This document shows positions 20,105 through 30,334 of a DNA stretch of 64,000 nt, in pieces. The stretch spans positions 18,586,001 through 18,650,000 of the forward strand of contig NC_069661.1 in assembly GCF_027244095.1 (NCBI RefSeq). The letters run 5' to 3'. The position numbers were made by a program, and so were the translations under genes. Under the pieces are notes generated by a model. The model searched no databases and was not told the DNA's origin. It was given only the letters and a program-made list of their open reading frames with translations. Every line of letters begins with the position of its first letter. The stretch's first letter is position 1. This stretch comes from Hemicordylus capensis. Taxonomy: Eukaryota > Chordata > Lepidosauria > Squamata > Cordylidae.

Positions 20105-22610
20105 AGCCTTGGTCAGTCTGATAGATTAGATAATCTTCACCAAGGAACTGACAGAGGGGGTGTGACTCTGTTGGTTCCTTTGGATCTCTCAATGGCTTTC
20201 AGAACCATCAACCATGGTATCCTTCTGGGGCGCCTGAGAGATTTAGGGGATAGGAGGCACTGCTTTGCAGTGGCTCTACTCCTGTCTCTTGGGCAGATTC
20301 CAGATGGTGGCACTTGGTGACAGTTGCTTTTCAAAAGGGTAGCTATTATAAAGAGTTCCTCATGGTTTCATTCTGTCACCAATGCTTATTAATATCTACA
20401 CAAAACCGCTGAGTGAGGTTATCAAGAGATTTGGTGCTGGGTGTTAATGTGCTGATGACATCCAATGTATCTCTCTGTGATCATTAGCAAGCAATGGCAT
20501 TATCTCCCTAAATGTCTGCCTATAGGCAGTAATGGGCTGGATGAGGGATAATAAATTGAAGCTGAATCCAAATAAGATGGAGGTGCTCTTTGTGGATGAG
20601 CACCTCCATTGACATCCTTCTAATCTGAAGAACTTCATGTTCTGGATGATGTTCCACTTCCCCAGACAGAACAGGTATTTATTTACTTACTTACTTACTT
20701 ATTTAACACATTTTAATACCGCCCCAAACTTACATTTCTGGGTGGTTTACAAGAAGATTTTTTTAAAAAGGTAAAATATTAGTTAAAAACAAAAACAAGA
20801 AATTTAAAACACAACAATTTAATTTTTTTAAAAATATATTCTAAAAACAACATTAAAATAATCAAAACAATATCAGTTAAAAGCCTGGGTGAACAGATGT
20901 GTCTTTAAATACTTTTTAAAAATTGTCAGAGATGGGGAGGCTCTTATTTTACTAGGGTGTGCATTTCAAAGCCTCAGGGCAGCAACGGAGAAGGCCCATT
21001 CCTGAGTAGCCGCCAGATGAGCCGGTGGAAAATGCAGACGGACCACTCCTGATGATCTCAATGGGCGGTGGGGTTCATGGCAAAGAAGATGTTCTCTTAA
21101 ATACCCAGGGTCCAAGCTGTTTAGGGCTTTATAGGTTATGACCAGCACCTTGTATTTTGCCCAGAAACATAACGGCAGCTAGTGTAATTCGTTCAATACG
21201 GGAGTAATATGGTCTCTCCTAGATTACCCATCTGGCTGCCACATTCTGGACCAACTGTAGTTTCTGGACTACATATAAGGGCAGCCCCACATAGAGCGCA
21301 TCGCAGTAATCCAGTCTGGAGGTTACCAGCAGATGTACCACTGTTTTGAGGTCGTCTGTCTCAAGAAACAGGTGCAGCTGGTGTATCAGCCGAAGCTGCT
21401 AGAAGGCACCTATGGCCGATGCCTCAACCTGGGACACCAGGGAGAGACTTGGATCCAGAAACCCCTAGACTGCGTACCTGTTCCTTCTGGGGAAGTGTGA
21501 CCACATCCAGAACAGGCAGATCAAGATCGTCTCTCAAGTTTCGACCACACACAATGACTACCTCCATCTTGTCTGGATTCAGTCTCAGTTTGTTATCCCT
21601 CATTCAGCCCATTACCGCCTCCAGGCAGGCATTTAGGAAGATTATGCCCTCTCCTGATGATGCTGACATGGAGAAATAGATTTGGGTGTCATCAGCATAC
21701 TGATAGCACCCTGCACCAAATCTCCTGATGATCTCTCTCAGCGGTTTCATGTAGATGTTAAACAACATCGGAGACAATAAGGAGCCCTAAGGGACACCAT
21801 ATAAAAGTTGTGAGGGACGCCATCTGGAGCCTGCCTGAGAGGCTGGAATGGAACCACTGCAGAGCAGTGCCTCTCACTCCTAACCCCCTCAGACGCTCCA
21901 GAAGGATACTATGGTTGATAGTATTGAAAGCCGCCAAGAGGTCCAAAAGGACCAACAGAGTCACACTTCCTCTGTCAATTCCCAGTTTCCCAGGTAAACA
22001 GTTTGGGAGTGCTCTTGGACCCTGGACTCACCATGGTGACTCAGGTTAAGGCTATGGCCAAGAGAACTTTATGCTGTAAACCGCCTAGAATTGGTAGTGG
22101 GCGGTATACACATTCATTAAATAAATAATAAATAAATATAAACTCTGGCTGATATGACAGCTACATCCATTCCTTGAAGAGAATGACCTCAGAACAGTGG
22201 TGCATCAACTGGTAACCTCCATGCTTGACTACTTCAGCGCACGCTATGTGGAGCTTCCTTTGTACATAGTCCAGAAACTTCAGTTAATCCAAAATGCAGC
22301 TGCCAGACCAGCCTCTGAGGTAACTGAGAGAGAATATACCACATCTGATTTTAAACATCTGCACTAGCTGCAGATATGTTTCTGGAGAAAACATAAAGTG
22401 CTAGTTATTACTTTTAAAGCCCTGAATGGCATAGTTATTGGTTATCTGAAAGTGCTTTTTTCTGCAAGATCCCCAACACTCATTAAGATCATCAGAAGAG
22501 GTTCATCTCCAGGTGCTACCAGTTCATCGGGTGGAAACTTGGGCCTTCTAAGTAGCCACCTCTGGATTGTGGAATGGACTCCCCATAGGAATAAGAGGTC
22601 TACCATAGGA
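20105..22610 (+). mobile_element. L2-like LINE RT remnant, interrupted by another LINE
   Basis: Plus-strand pieces 20105-20690 and 21985-22600 read as one LINE: MAFRTINHGILLGRL (RT palm), a decayed active-site region, NSLGVLLDPGLTM, then LYIVQKLQLIQNAAAR and ITFKALNG. Stops and frameshifts are frequent. A 1.3-kb minus-strand LINE splits it, with a possible CAGGTA TSD; a short LINE tail is also inserted at 22075-22140. Confidence 0.8.
20690..21985 (-). mobile_element. L2-like LINE 3' half inserted in reverse
   Basis: The (TTAC)n tail at 20680-20700 is followed, reading leftwards from 21985, by LVLLDLLAAFNTINHSILLERLRG, and then downstream RT and 3' UTR. It is 5'-truncated and less decayed than its host LINE, hence younger. 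Confidence 0.8.
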
Positions 22611-22882
22611 ACATAGGAAGAACATAGGAAGCTGCCATATACTGAGTCAGACCATTGGTCTATCTAGCTCAGTATTGTCTTCACAGACTGGCAGTGGCTT
22701 CTCCAAGGTTGCAGGCAGGAATCTCTCTCAGCCCAATCTAGAAGCTCTTCACAAAGCGGCTCTATCCTCTAAGGGGAATATCTTATAGTGCTCACACATC
22801 AAGTCTCCCATTCATATGCAACCAGGGTGGATCCTGCTTAGCTACAGGGACAAGTCATGCTTGCTACCACAAGACCAGCTCT
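22604..22882 (-). mobile_element. 5S-derived SINE
   Basis: A reverse copy from TAGGAACATAGGAAG to ACCAGCTCTTC. The word GAACATAGGAA is doubled at the 3' end, and a piece of the body near CCAATCTAGAAGC is missing. Confidence 0.85.
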
Positions 22883-23254
22883 TCAAAGAAAGCCGTAAAT
22901 ACCTACTTTTAAAGCTTGGCTTGTAATAGTATTTAAATGGTTTTAATGTTTTTTAATGAGATCTATGTCAATATTTTAAATTGTTGTGTTGTTGTTTTTT
23001 AATGTGAACCATCCTCAGCCATTTTCAGATGGGTGGTGAATAAATAACTAATATTTCATTCTCCTTTCCCCAATGTTGTGCTTTTGATGGGTTTTCTTAC
23101 ATAGTTTTCTGGTCCTTTGGTCCATAGAGCAAGAACCCAGCTACTAGTAATTGCTCCAGGATTCGCTGTATGGTAACAGGTCCAGCACAGGTCTCCATGG
23201 CCATCTGATGATATTTTAATGTAAAGCTGGACTTATTTTGTTTTAGGCTGTCAT

Positions 23255-23704
23255 CAGAGGCATAGCTAGGGGAGGGTAGGTCTGTGTTCACCCCCCTCCC
23301 TGGAGACCCCATAGGCAGATCCTTTGTACACATGTACAGTGCATGCACACCAGCCACACCCTGTGTGACACACCTCCTGTGTGACATCACACACAGGGGG
23401 TGTGGCCAGCACCTGGAAGGGCCCACGCAGACCTCTGCAGCTCATTCTCAGCTGGTGCTTCATTGCCGGCTGGGTATTTTCTTCTTTCTTTCCCTTGCTA
23501 TGAGCGAGGAAGAGAAAGAAGAAGACACCCAGCCAGCAATGAAGTGCCAGCTAAGGATGAGTTACAGAGGTCTCCATGGGCCTTTCTAGGTGTTGGCCAT
23601 GCCCCTGTGTGTGACACCACATGCAGGGGCATGGCCGGCACCCAGAAGGGCTGCACAGTGGTCTGCAGCTCATTCCCAGCCACCGCTGGGAATGAGCTGC
23701 AGAC
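23255..23704. mobile_element. fold-back element with hAT-like left end
   Basis: It begins CAGAGGCATAGCTAGGGG. Arms 23390-23502 and 23503-23613 are inverted repeats about 110 bases long with almost no spacer, and a further hairpin (CTGCAGCTCATTCCCAG...) spans 23661-23702. The right terminal repeat is not visible. Confidence 0.6.
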
Positions 23705-24086
23705 CACAGGGAAATTTTGGTGGGAAATTCTTCTTAAACATTGCTGTAACACTAATCCCCAGCTTTTGCTGTTGCCACCAGCCTACACAGGTAGTGCATT
23801 TGAGCATGGAGGACCTAGCCAAATTGGGTTGCCATGCTTATGATTTTGTAGGCCAAAACAAGATCTCAGACTGGATATCAGATCTCATGCCTTCAGGGAG
23901 TGAACATCAAGGGCCATCAAATTTTCTTAGTTTATGGAGCTCAGTTGGAGCTGCCACACCCATACGTTCCTGTAAACCAAAGGTTTCCCCCCCCCCCCCT
24001 TTAATTGAATAATAATTTGCTCAGAGCAACATTCCCTCTAAGGGATGTGCATGTGTATGTGTTCACAAGTTGTTGTTTTTTAAAAT
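23705..24086. other. unassigned spacer
   Basis: It holds a C run at 23988-23999. No gene seen. Confidence 0.4.
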
Positions 24087-24257
24087 GTGAGTACCTCTGA
24101 GTACCAGTTGCAAGGGAGTAACAGCAGGAGAGAGGGCATGCCCTCAACTCCTGCCTCTAGGCTTCCAGTGACATCTGGTGGGCCACTGTGTGAAATAGGA
24201 TGCTGGACTAGAGGGGCCTTGGGCCTGATCCAGCAGGGCTGTTCTTATGTTCTTAAT
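24087..24257 (+). mobile_element. CR1 LINE 3' end
   Basis: It carries the CR1 tail order GAGTACCAGTTGCAAGGGAG, GGGCATGCCCTCAACTCC, CTGGACTAG, GATCCAGCAGGGCTG and the terminal TCTTATGTTCTTA octamer-like repeat. Severely 5'-truncated. Confidence 0.85.
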
Positions 24258-24574
24258 GTCCGCTCAGTTAATTTTAGATCCCACTCAGGTTGAATCAGGA
24301 ACGCCCTACTCTGAATGCACATGCGTGCACCCTGCATTGATACTGATACCCAGGAGAAAACTCATTCCATGCACACATGAAAAAAATTAGAAAGAGCACT
24401 GGCTCAGAGTATTTTTTTGCCATGTTACATCTGTTGGAGCTAGGACCCTGGCAGCATCAGCTCTCAGCTGTAATGTCTCATAGTGACCACTGGGGTTGGG
24501 GGTTGGGGTCATGCTTGACTCCTCCCTTCTTTGTTCTTCCAGTGTTAGTCTCCATTTTGTCTCTACAGATATGG

Positions 24575-26075
24575 CTGTTTGATTTTGGTCTCTCTCTTCA
24601 GCCATGAGCTACAGCTGAAATTAAGTTGCAGGCTTTTCCACATTCATTTGTAACCTTCTCTTTAAATAAATCCTTGTAATTCTTCAGTACTAAAGAACTG
24701 TCTCAAAACCTCTTGCTTTGCTGCTTTCTCACCAAACTGATTTTGCTTTGCTATTTGGGGACTAAACTACCATTCTTCCCCTATAACATCAGCTAGTTGA
24801 GTCTTTCTTCTGCCTAAAACATCCCAAGCCTTACAAAACCACTGTCTGTTATGTAGATGGTTCCTATAACAAAGAGGAAGAAGTTAGTCCACTCATATTC
24901 CGCTCCTTTTCCCACTCCTTCCCCCCCTAGTCCCCTCCTTTCCCCACACTCGACCCCCATCTCAAATTCTTCAAGCAGGCATTATGTTGCAGGGATAATA
25001 GGAATACAGGTGGGAATCCCATATCTGCAGCATAAAGTGCTCAGTTCTAGTAGGTACTACTGGAACTTATGGAGTAGCGGAGTGTGTTCATTTTGACTGT
25101 GCTGTCATTTCTTCCCTGAAGCTGATGCAAGCCAGGAATTTGCCCTTACAGAACACATGGGACTTCCAAGCTAGTTCTTAAGTCATGATTTGTTATCCTT
25201 TGTTCCCTCAATTTTTAATGGAGAAACCAGATGACGTCAAGATCATTGCCTTCCAGTGCTGAATGCATTGTCCACCCATCATCTTTCAGACCCGATTTGT
25301 GGCAAATCCCTTGCATAAAATTCGGCTGGAGTACTATTAGCTGCCAGTTTGTTTGGGGATCAATTTCGAAAGGCTGCTACTTACCTTTAGAGCCCTTTAT
25401 GGCTTGGACTTGGAATACCTAAGGGTGTGTCTTCTTCTGTACGTACCTTCCCACACCTTGAAATCTAGTAGCAGGAGCTTATTGCACTTGTCTATTACTA
25501 TAAAATAGTGGTGATGGCCAAGAGGCTGTTTTCTGTTATGGTCCTGATATAGGGGGACAATTTCTTGCAAGAAATCTGCCACAGCTGGGAGCTTGGTCAG
25601 TCTTAAAAACCTGGTATATTCAGCAGTCAAAAGCCAGAGTTCAAAAAGCATTACGGTAAAAGTAGGAATCATAAAGTTACTGACCCACATTCTGTGCAGT
25701 GAGCTGCCAATCCAAGACAGGGGTGCCCTCGCTGCCTCTGCAGTCTGCCGGTACTGCTTCTGATGGTGGTGCTGCTCCATAGCACCTACCGAGTCTGTCA
25801 GGGCCATAGCACGGGGAGAGTGGGCCCATGTTCACATAGTGAGCAATGGTGCCTCTCCACTCATGGCGGTGCATTTGGTTTTGGTCTCACTCTCCAGCCA
25901 TGAGCTGCAGCTGAAATTAAGCTGCAGGCTTTTCCACATTCATTTGTAACCTTTTCTTTAAATACATCCTTGTAGTTCTTCAATACTAAAGAACTGTCTC
26001 AAGACCTCTTGCTTTGCTGCTTTCTCACCAAACTGGTTTTGCTTTGCTATTTGGGGACTGAACTGCCATTGTGTG
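24575..26075 (+). mobile_element. pair of LTR-like direct repeats (fossil LTR element candidate)
   Basis: Two very similar repeats of about 200 bases, 24575-24775 and 25872-26073, run from GGTCTCTCTCTTCAGCCATG through a poly(A)-signal-like word to GCTATTTGGGGACT. The order resembles the R-U5 end of an LTR. The 1.1 kb between holds no recognised gag or pol, so it may be a degenerate element or a duplicated solo LTR. Confidence 0.35.
25230..25490 (+). mobile_element. LINE RT C-terminal fragment
   Basis: Around 25340-25470 one frame reads INFERLLLTFRALYGLDLEYL, like the YKALNSL/FKALHGI block of L2/CR1-group LINEs. It is short and decayed. Confidence 0.45.
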
Positions 26076-26079
26076 TGCA

Positions 26080-26400
26080 CCTCTTCACTCCCCCTGCCCC
26101 ATGTTCGCCTTCCCTCCTCTAGCTGGCTGCCGGTCACCTCCACCTCCTGCCGCCTGACTCCCGGGTCTGCCTCCTTCCACTGGCCATGCTGGAAGGAGTC
26201 TGGCTGATGAAGGATGGGCCTGAGAGCTGGGCAAGTGGTCGAAGGAGCTGTCTGGTGGCAGAAGCCCCAGCTGGAGTGGAAGGGGGAGCTTGGCGCCTCC
26301 TGGATGCAGAGTGCAATAGATTTCTTAAACCTGTTCGCCCTATTATAGCATCACTGCTGGAGTGTGTCATCACACTTCTGATGCAACTCCGATTGAAGAT
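26080..26400. other. unassigned spacer
   Basis: GC-rich, no repeat family or gene recognised. Confidence 0.4.
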
Positions 26401-26665
26401 TTTCACACCCGGCTTTTAGTCTCCTCCGGAATGCAGGGTGTGCATTCACATATCATCCAAATTTACCCCGATGCCCCTGAGAGCTATCGGGGAGCACTCC
26501 AGACACGATTCGGGTTTTTCATTGTGCGTTAGAACATAGCCCGATTTATATCGGGGTTAAAAAAATCTATTTTTGGTGTCATTTGGGGGGGGGCAACTCC
26601 GAACCTGCAGCAAACCTGCGGTAAAACCTGCTGTCTGGGAAAGCTCATTGGGAGTTATTGGAGTA
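26400..26665. mobile_element. copy of the TTTTCACAC...GGCTTTTAG element family
   Basis: It aligns along its length with 57480-57715: CTCCGGAATG, CATATCA, GAGCTATCGGGGAGCACT, GGGTTTTTCATTG, ATATCGGGGTTAAAAAA, AAACCTGCTGT. Its terminal repeats are more decayed than in the 57-kb copy. Confidence 0.7.
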
Positions 26666-26868
26666 GCACTGGAAGTGCAATGGCACACTCCTTAGTAGCC
26701 ACGGAGCAGCAGCACCGTTTGAAACAGCAACTAGTGGGCTGCAGGGTGGATCAGAAGCAGCAAGTGCGCCTGTCTCTTGCTCTGGCAGCTCACTGTACAG
26801 TATGTGGGCTACTGAATTTTATATTGTCTTTTCCATTCCAAAGAAATGTATTTTGGACCTAGTCCCAC

Positions 26869-26950
26869 ATTTGAGTTTGTTTGTTTGTTTATCTATCACA
26901 TTTGTACACCACCCCAAACTTTCATCTCTGGGAGGTGTACAAGTTCACAT
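26869..26950 (-). mobile_element. L2-like LINE tail
   Basis: (TTTG)n then TACACCACCCCAAACTTTCA and TGGGAGGTGTACAA. Confidence 0.6.
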
Positions 26951-27184
26951 AGGACTGTAGTTATCCTCCAACAGTTATGCAGTTATCCTCCAACTGCACA
27001 AAGGTAGGAAGCTGAGAAGAAACTGTGATTTAAGTAGTGTTATGGAATTATTCTCATTACTAATGGTCAAGAACATACAACAAAAAAGTTAGCAAAGCAG
27101 ACTGCTTACCAAAAAAGGCAGCCATGAAAGACACATCATTACCTTTTATTTTTGAAGCCAATTTTGAATTTTCTAAACAAAATT

Positions 27185-27360
27185 TCAATTATGTAGTCAA
27201 GAAAAAGAAATTTTATTCTTCAATGGTAATAATATCCATTGAATCCATTCTTGAAGAACAAGCTTGTGGTATATTTCTGAAATTATGCTTGACTTGATTA
27301 TGAAGGATGATGATAACACATAAAAGTTCTAAGGCACCCAAGTTCGGAACACAAGGAAAT
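27185..27360 (-). other. putative 3' UTR exon (exon 5) of PLAC8-like gene 2
   Basis: On the minus strand a long pyrimidine tract ending TTTCTTTCAG sits at 27361-27380, followed by about 150 bases and an AATAAA signal at 27217-27212. The matching position downstream of gene 3 also has a pyrimidine tract plus CAG and a related sequence. Both genes have a donor-like GT four bases after the stop. I infer a spliced, non-coding last exon; the 27185 end is an estimate of the cleavage site. Confidence 0.5.
27212..27217 (-). promoter_or_regulatory. poly(A) signal AATAAA, gene 2
   Basis: AATAAA on the minus strand, about 145 bases below the putative exon 5 acceptor, is the best candidate polyadenylation signal for gene 2. 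A weaker ATTAAA lies at 28697-28692 if the transcript instead reads through after exon 4. Confidence 0.45.
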
Positions 27361-27690
27361 CTGAAAGAAAGAGAGAAAACATTCATAGCACTTTTGGGAT
27401 ATTTTGTTTTGCTGAAAGTTGCTTTGAGTGTCTTTGTGGCAGAATATAAATTTAAATATGCATTACTCACAAACATAACCCTGATGGTCACTTTAAAAAT
27501 TATTTACTATACATTAGTTAACTATAGTACACTCTAAACAAATCTTATGCTTGTGTCACAAACTGCATGATTCAGTTAATTTTTGCCATTTAGTCATCTC
27601 ATTAAGTTGGCTGCATTTCAGCAAGGGCCAGGCCAGACCGTATCGGGGTGGAAGGACAGATTTTGCCCACACGTCCATAGGGTCCCCGAG

Positions 27691-28501
27691 TAGGGGTGTG
27701 CCCATTTGGCTGGTTCGGTTCAGATTCGGACTGAATTCAAACCGACTCAGTTGGTCCAGTTCTGGGTCCAGTCAAACTAGGTCTGGTCTGGTCCAGCCAC
27801 CAAACCAGGCCAAACCAGTTTGCAGGCCAGTTCAGAGGATCTACTTGTAAAGGTGAGTATGGCAAGGGGCATTCCCTATATTAAGGTGATGGGGTAAGAG
27901 AAAGGGTACTTAGTACCTTCTATGCAGGTGGTGGGGACGGCGGTGGCGATGGAGACACTGGCGGCAGCAGAGACATTGGTTGCAGTGGCTCCTTCAACCC
28001 CCTCATCAGCCTCCTGAAGAACAGCCCAGGCAGGCTGCAGCTTGGTTTGGGCCTCTGCACATGAGCAGAGGCCTGAACTGGGCCTCAGCCTGACTGGGCT
28101 GTTCTTTAGGAGGCTGGTGGTGTGTGTGTGTGTGTAGAGGAGCTTCCATCACTGCTGATGTCTCCGTTGCAGCCAATGTCACCACGGCCAATGTTTTCAC
28201 CACCACTGCCGACCCTGCCGCCAGCATAGAAGGTACTAAGTACCCTTTCTCTCCCTCCGCCTTAGTATACCCCTATACTTGTAAAGGGGAAACCATTGAG
28301 GATTCCCCTTTACAAGTAAAGTGGCATTCCCTTTACTAAGGTGGCAGCAGAGAGAGAAAAGGTGCTTAGTCCCTTAACAAGGATATCCCCTGAACTGGTT
28401 CTTTTAGAACCTGGGCCAGTCTGGTTAGAACTCGGACTGGCCAAAAACAGGCCAGTTCAATTCAAACTGTGGATCGAATCGAATTGGTTCGCACATACCA
28501 A
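27691..28501. mobile_element. 811-bp TAGGG-type hAT element in gene 2 intron 4
   Basis: The left end is TAGGGGTGTGCCC and the right end is GGTTCGCACATACCAA, with the TSD TCCCCGAG / TCCCCAAG (27683-27690, 28502-28509). Large internal inverted blocks (AAGAACAGCCCAGGCAGGCT against GGGCTGTTCTTTAGG) make it fold back. Confidence 0.8.
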
Positions 28502-28509
28502 TCCCCAAG

Positions 28510-29004
28510 AACAGGACTTCACTTTCCCCTCTAGATGTGAGTAAGTAGCAACAATTCGCTTGGAGGGGTGAAAGGATAGGGATGCCCCTGGGGACACAGT
28601 TGGGTCAGGGCACCTTGGCAATAAAAATCAAGCCAGCTCTTCTTGTCTGCATAGCTTAAAACTTCTCTTTCTTGTCTTGCCAGAGTGTGATTTAATTTTG
28701 GGAAGCAGCTTGGATCATTTTAGAGTTTGCACTTAAGTGCTTTGCCACCAAATTATGAGAAGTTATAAGAACAGGAGTGCATATAGGCATTTGCACTCTC
28801 ATCTTCTGAAGGACACAGTGAATACAATAGGCTCTCTTTAAGGTCTGGCCCTTTAAAGTCATCTTTTAAATACTCTGTGATGGACCCCCATTGCTGACAC
28901 TCTGAACACCATACTGCAATTTTAGTGTGGTATCCCATATTTCTGTGATTCTTTCCCCAACCATTAAGCAATTCTTTTCCCAACCGGCAAGCACAACCAC
29001 TAAC
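28510..29004. other. gene 2 intron 4 / downstream flank
   Basis: 28550-28660 is alignable with 59260-59370 downstream of gene 3 (AACAATTC, GAAAGGATAGGGA, AATCAAGCCAGCTCTT), extending the duplicated block past the stop codon. Confidence 0.6.
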
Positions 29005-29008
29005 CGAC

Positions 29009-29113
29009 CTAGAAGATTCCCATTTGTCGCCTTTTTTTGATGTCTCTCTTCAGCTGGCAAAGGGAACAAGCAGGGCACAACAGGACAGTGAAAAAATCAC
29101 CCATAAGGTCTCC
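29009..29113 (-). CDS. PLAC8-like gene 2, exon 4 (C-terminus)
   Basis: This exon encodes 34 residues plus a TAG stop: GDLMGDFF, then CPACSLCQLKRDI, then the basic tail KKRRQMGIF. Human PLAC8 ends with the same pattern (CTLCQIKRDINRRR). It follows a pyrimidine-rich acceptor ending AAACAG and joins exon 3 in phase 0. Four bases after the stop there is a plausible donor (TCG/GTTAGT at 29004), so the 3' UTR may continue in a separate exon near 27.3 kb. Confidence 0.93.
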   Translation of the reverse strand, partial: GDLMGDFFTVLLCPACSLCQLKRDIKKRRQMGIF

Positions 29114-29229
29114 CTGTTTAAAGGGAAAAAAGAGAGATTATATTATATTAGAAAGGAAGAATACACTCAGAAAGAGAATTGCTAAAAAGCCACTTGAGGG
29201 GCACTTTTGGTGATAAAATGGCATGGGGC

Positions 29230-29655
29230 TAATGAACCCAACCAAGATGGGCAAGCTGGAGTGCTTGGTTGCTAATTAAAACATAGATATAGTGGGCATA
29301 ATGGAAACCTGGGGGAACAGTGAGAACCAGTGGGACACTCTTATTCCTGAATACAAACTCTACAGAAATGACAAGGAGAGACAGAATGGGGGTAGAGTAG
29401 CACTGTATTTTAAAGAATATATTGTATATTAATGAAGGGATACAATCCAACAAGCCAGACAACCTAGGAGGACTGGAGTCCTCCACAGAATCATTATGGG
29501 TGACAATTCAATGACTGAAAGGAAATGTTTTACTAGGGACATGTTATCACCCTCCACTAGCTTGGATGGCTTTAAAAGGATCTTAGACAAAACCATGGAG
29601 GACAAATCTATCAATGGCTACTAGTCCGGTGGCTATAGGCTACCCCCAGCCTCAG
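29230..29655 (+). mobile_element. CR1 LINE fragment (endonuclease start joined to 3' end)
   Basis: 29285-29420 translates to DIVGIMETWG...YKLYRNDKERQNGGRVALYFKE, the start of the CR1 endonuclease domain. It then jumps to the 3' region (AGCTTGGATGGCTTTAAAAG, ATCTATCAATGGCTACTAGT), so most of ORF2 is deleted. Confidence 0.8.
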
Positions 29656-29673
29656 GGGTGAGATCCTTCAGAA

Positions 29674-30330
29674 TAGAGATGCGCATGAACCTATTCAGAG
29701 GCCCTTTTATGGGCCTCCGAACAGGTTCGAAAGACTGGCGGTTTGGCTGGTTCAAAGGTGAGGAGATACCTTTAAGGGTGGGGAAGGGTGCTCTTACCCC
29801 TCCCGCTGTGTTTCCCCTTCTGGCGCTGCTCTTTAAATGGGTCCAATGGGGTGGCAGCATACCTCCCTGCCGCCCTGTTGCTTCCTTGGATCGGAAGTGA
29901 CAGGAAGTACTCGACATGAGTGCGCATGCGCCCGACGTGCGCACGTGTCCCCCTCCCCCACTGGCCTTCTACATGCCCCCCAAGATAGGTTCGGGGGGAT
30001 TGCTAAAGTTTAAATTGCTCTTTAATTTTTTTTAAAAAATGGTTGCAGCCCTCCGCGGGGTTCCTGGAGGCAGCGGGGGGGGGGTCTGGGTGGTCCCCCT
30101 CCCCTCCGCCGGCCTTCTTCATTACCCCAAAGAGCCAGTTCGGCTGGATCTACAGGTTCAGCCACTCTTCTCCTGGCAGGGCAGCAGGCGGCAGCCATGT
30201 TAGAAGCCTCGCGCCTGCTCAGTTGCCTCTGTGTGGCCGGGCGAGAGAGGCTGATGCTGCGATGGTGCCATGCTGGAGTGCTTCCGTTCCAGCAGAGAAG
30301 GGAAGGGCTGCATGGCCCCTACTGTGAGAA
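29674..30330. mobile_element. TAGGG-type hAT element, right end not found
   Basis: It starts TAGAGATGCGCATGAACC with the fold-back GGCCCTTTTATGGGCC and shares CCTGGAGGCAGCGGGGG-type interior with the 3670 and 34180 copies. The right boundary is a guess. Confidence 0.5.
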
Positions 30331-30334
30331 TCTA

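Noticed and set aside
23400-24012. Open frames of about 140 codons
   Set aside because: They lie in a fold-back element and read both arms; no family resemblance.
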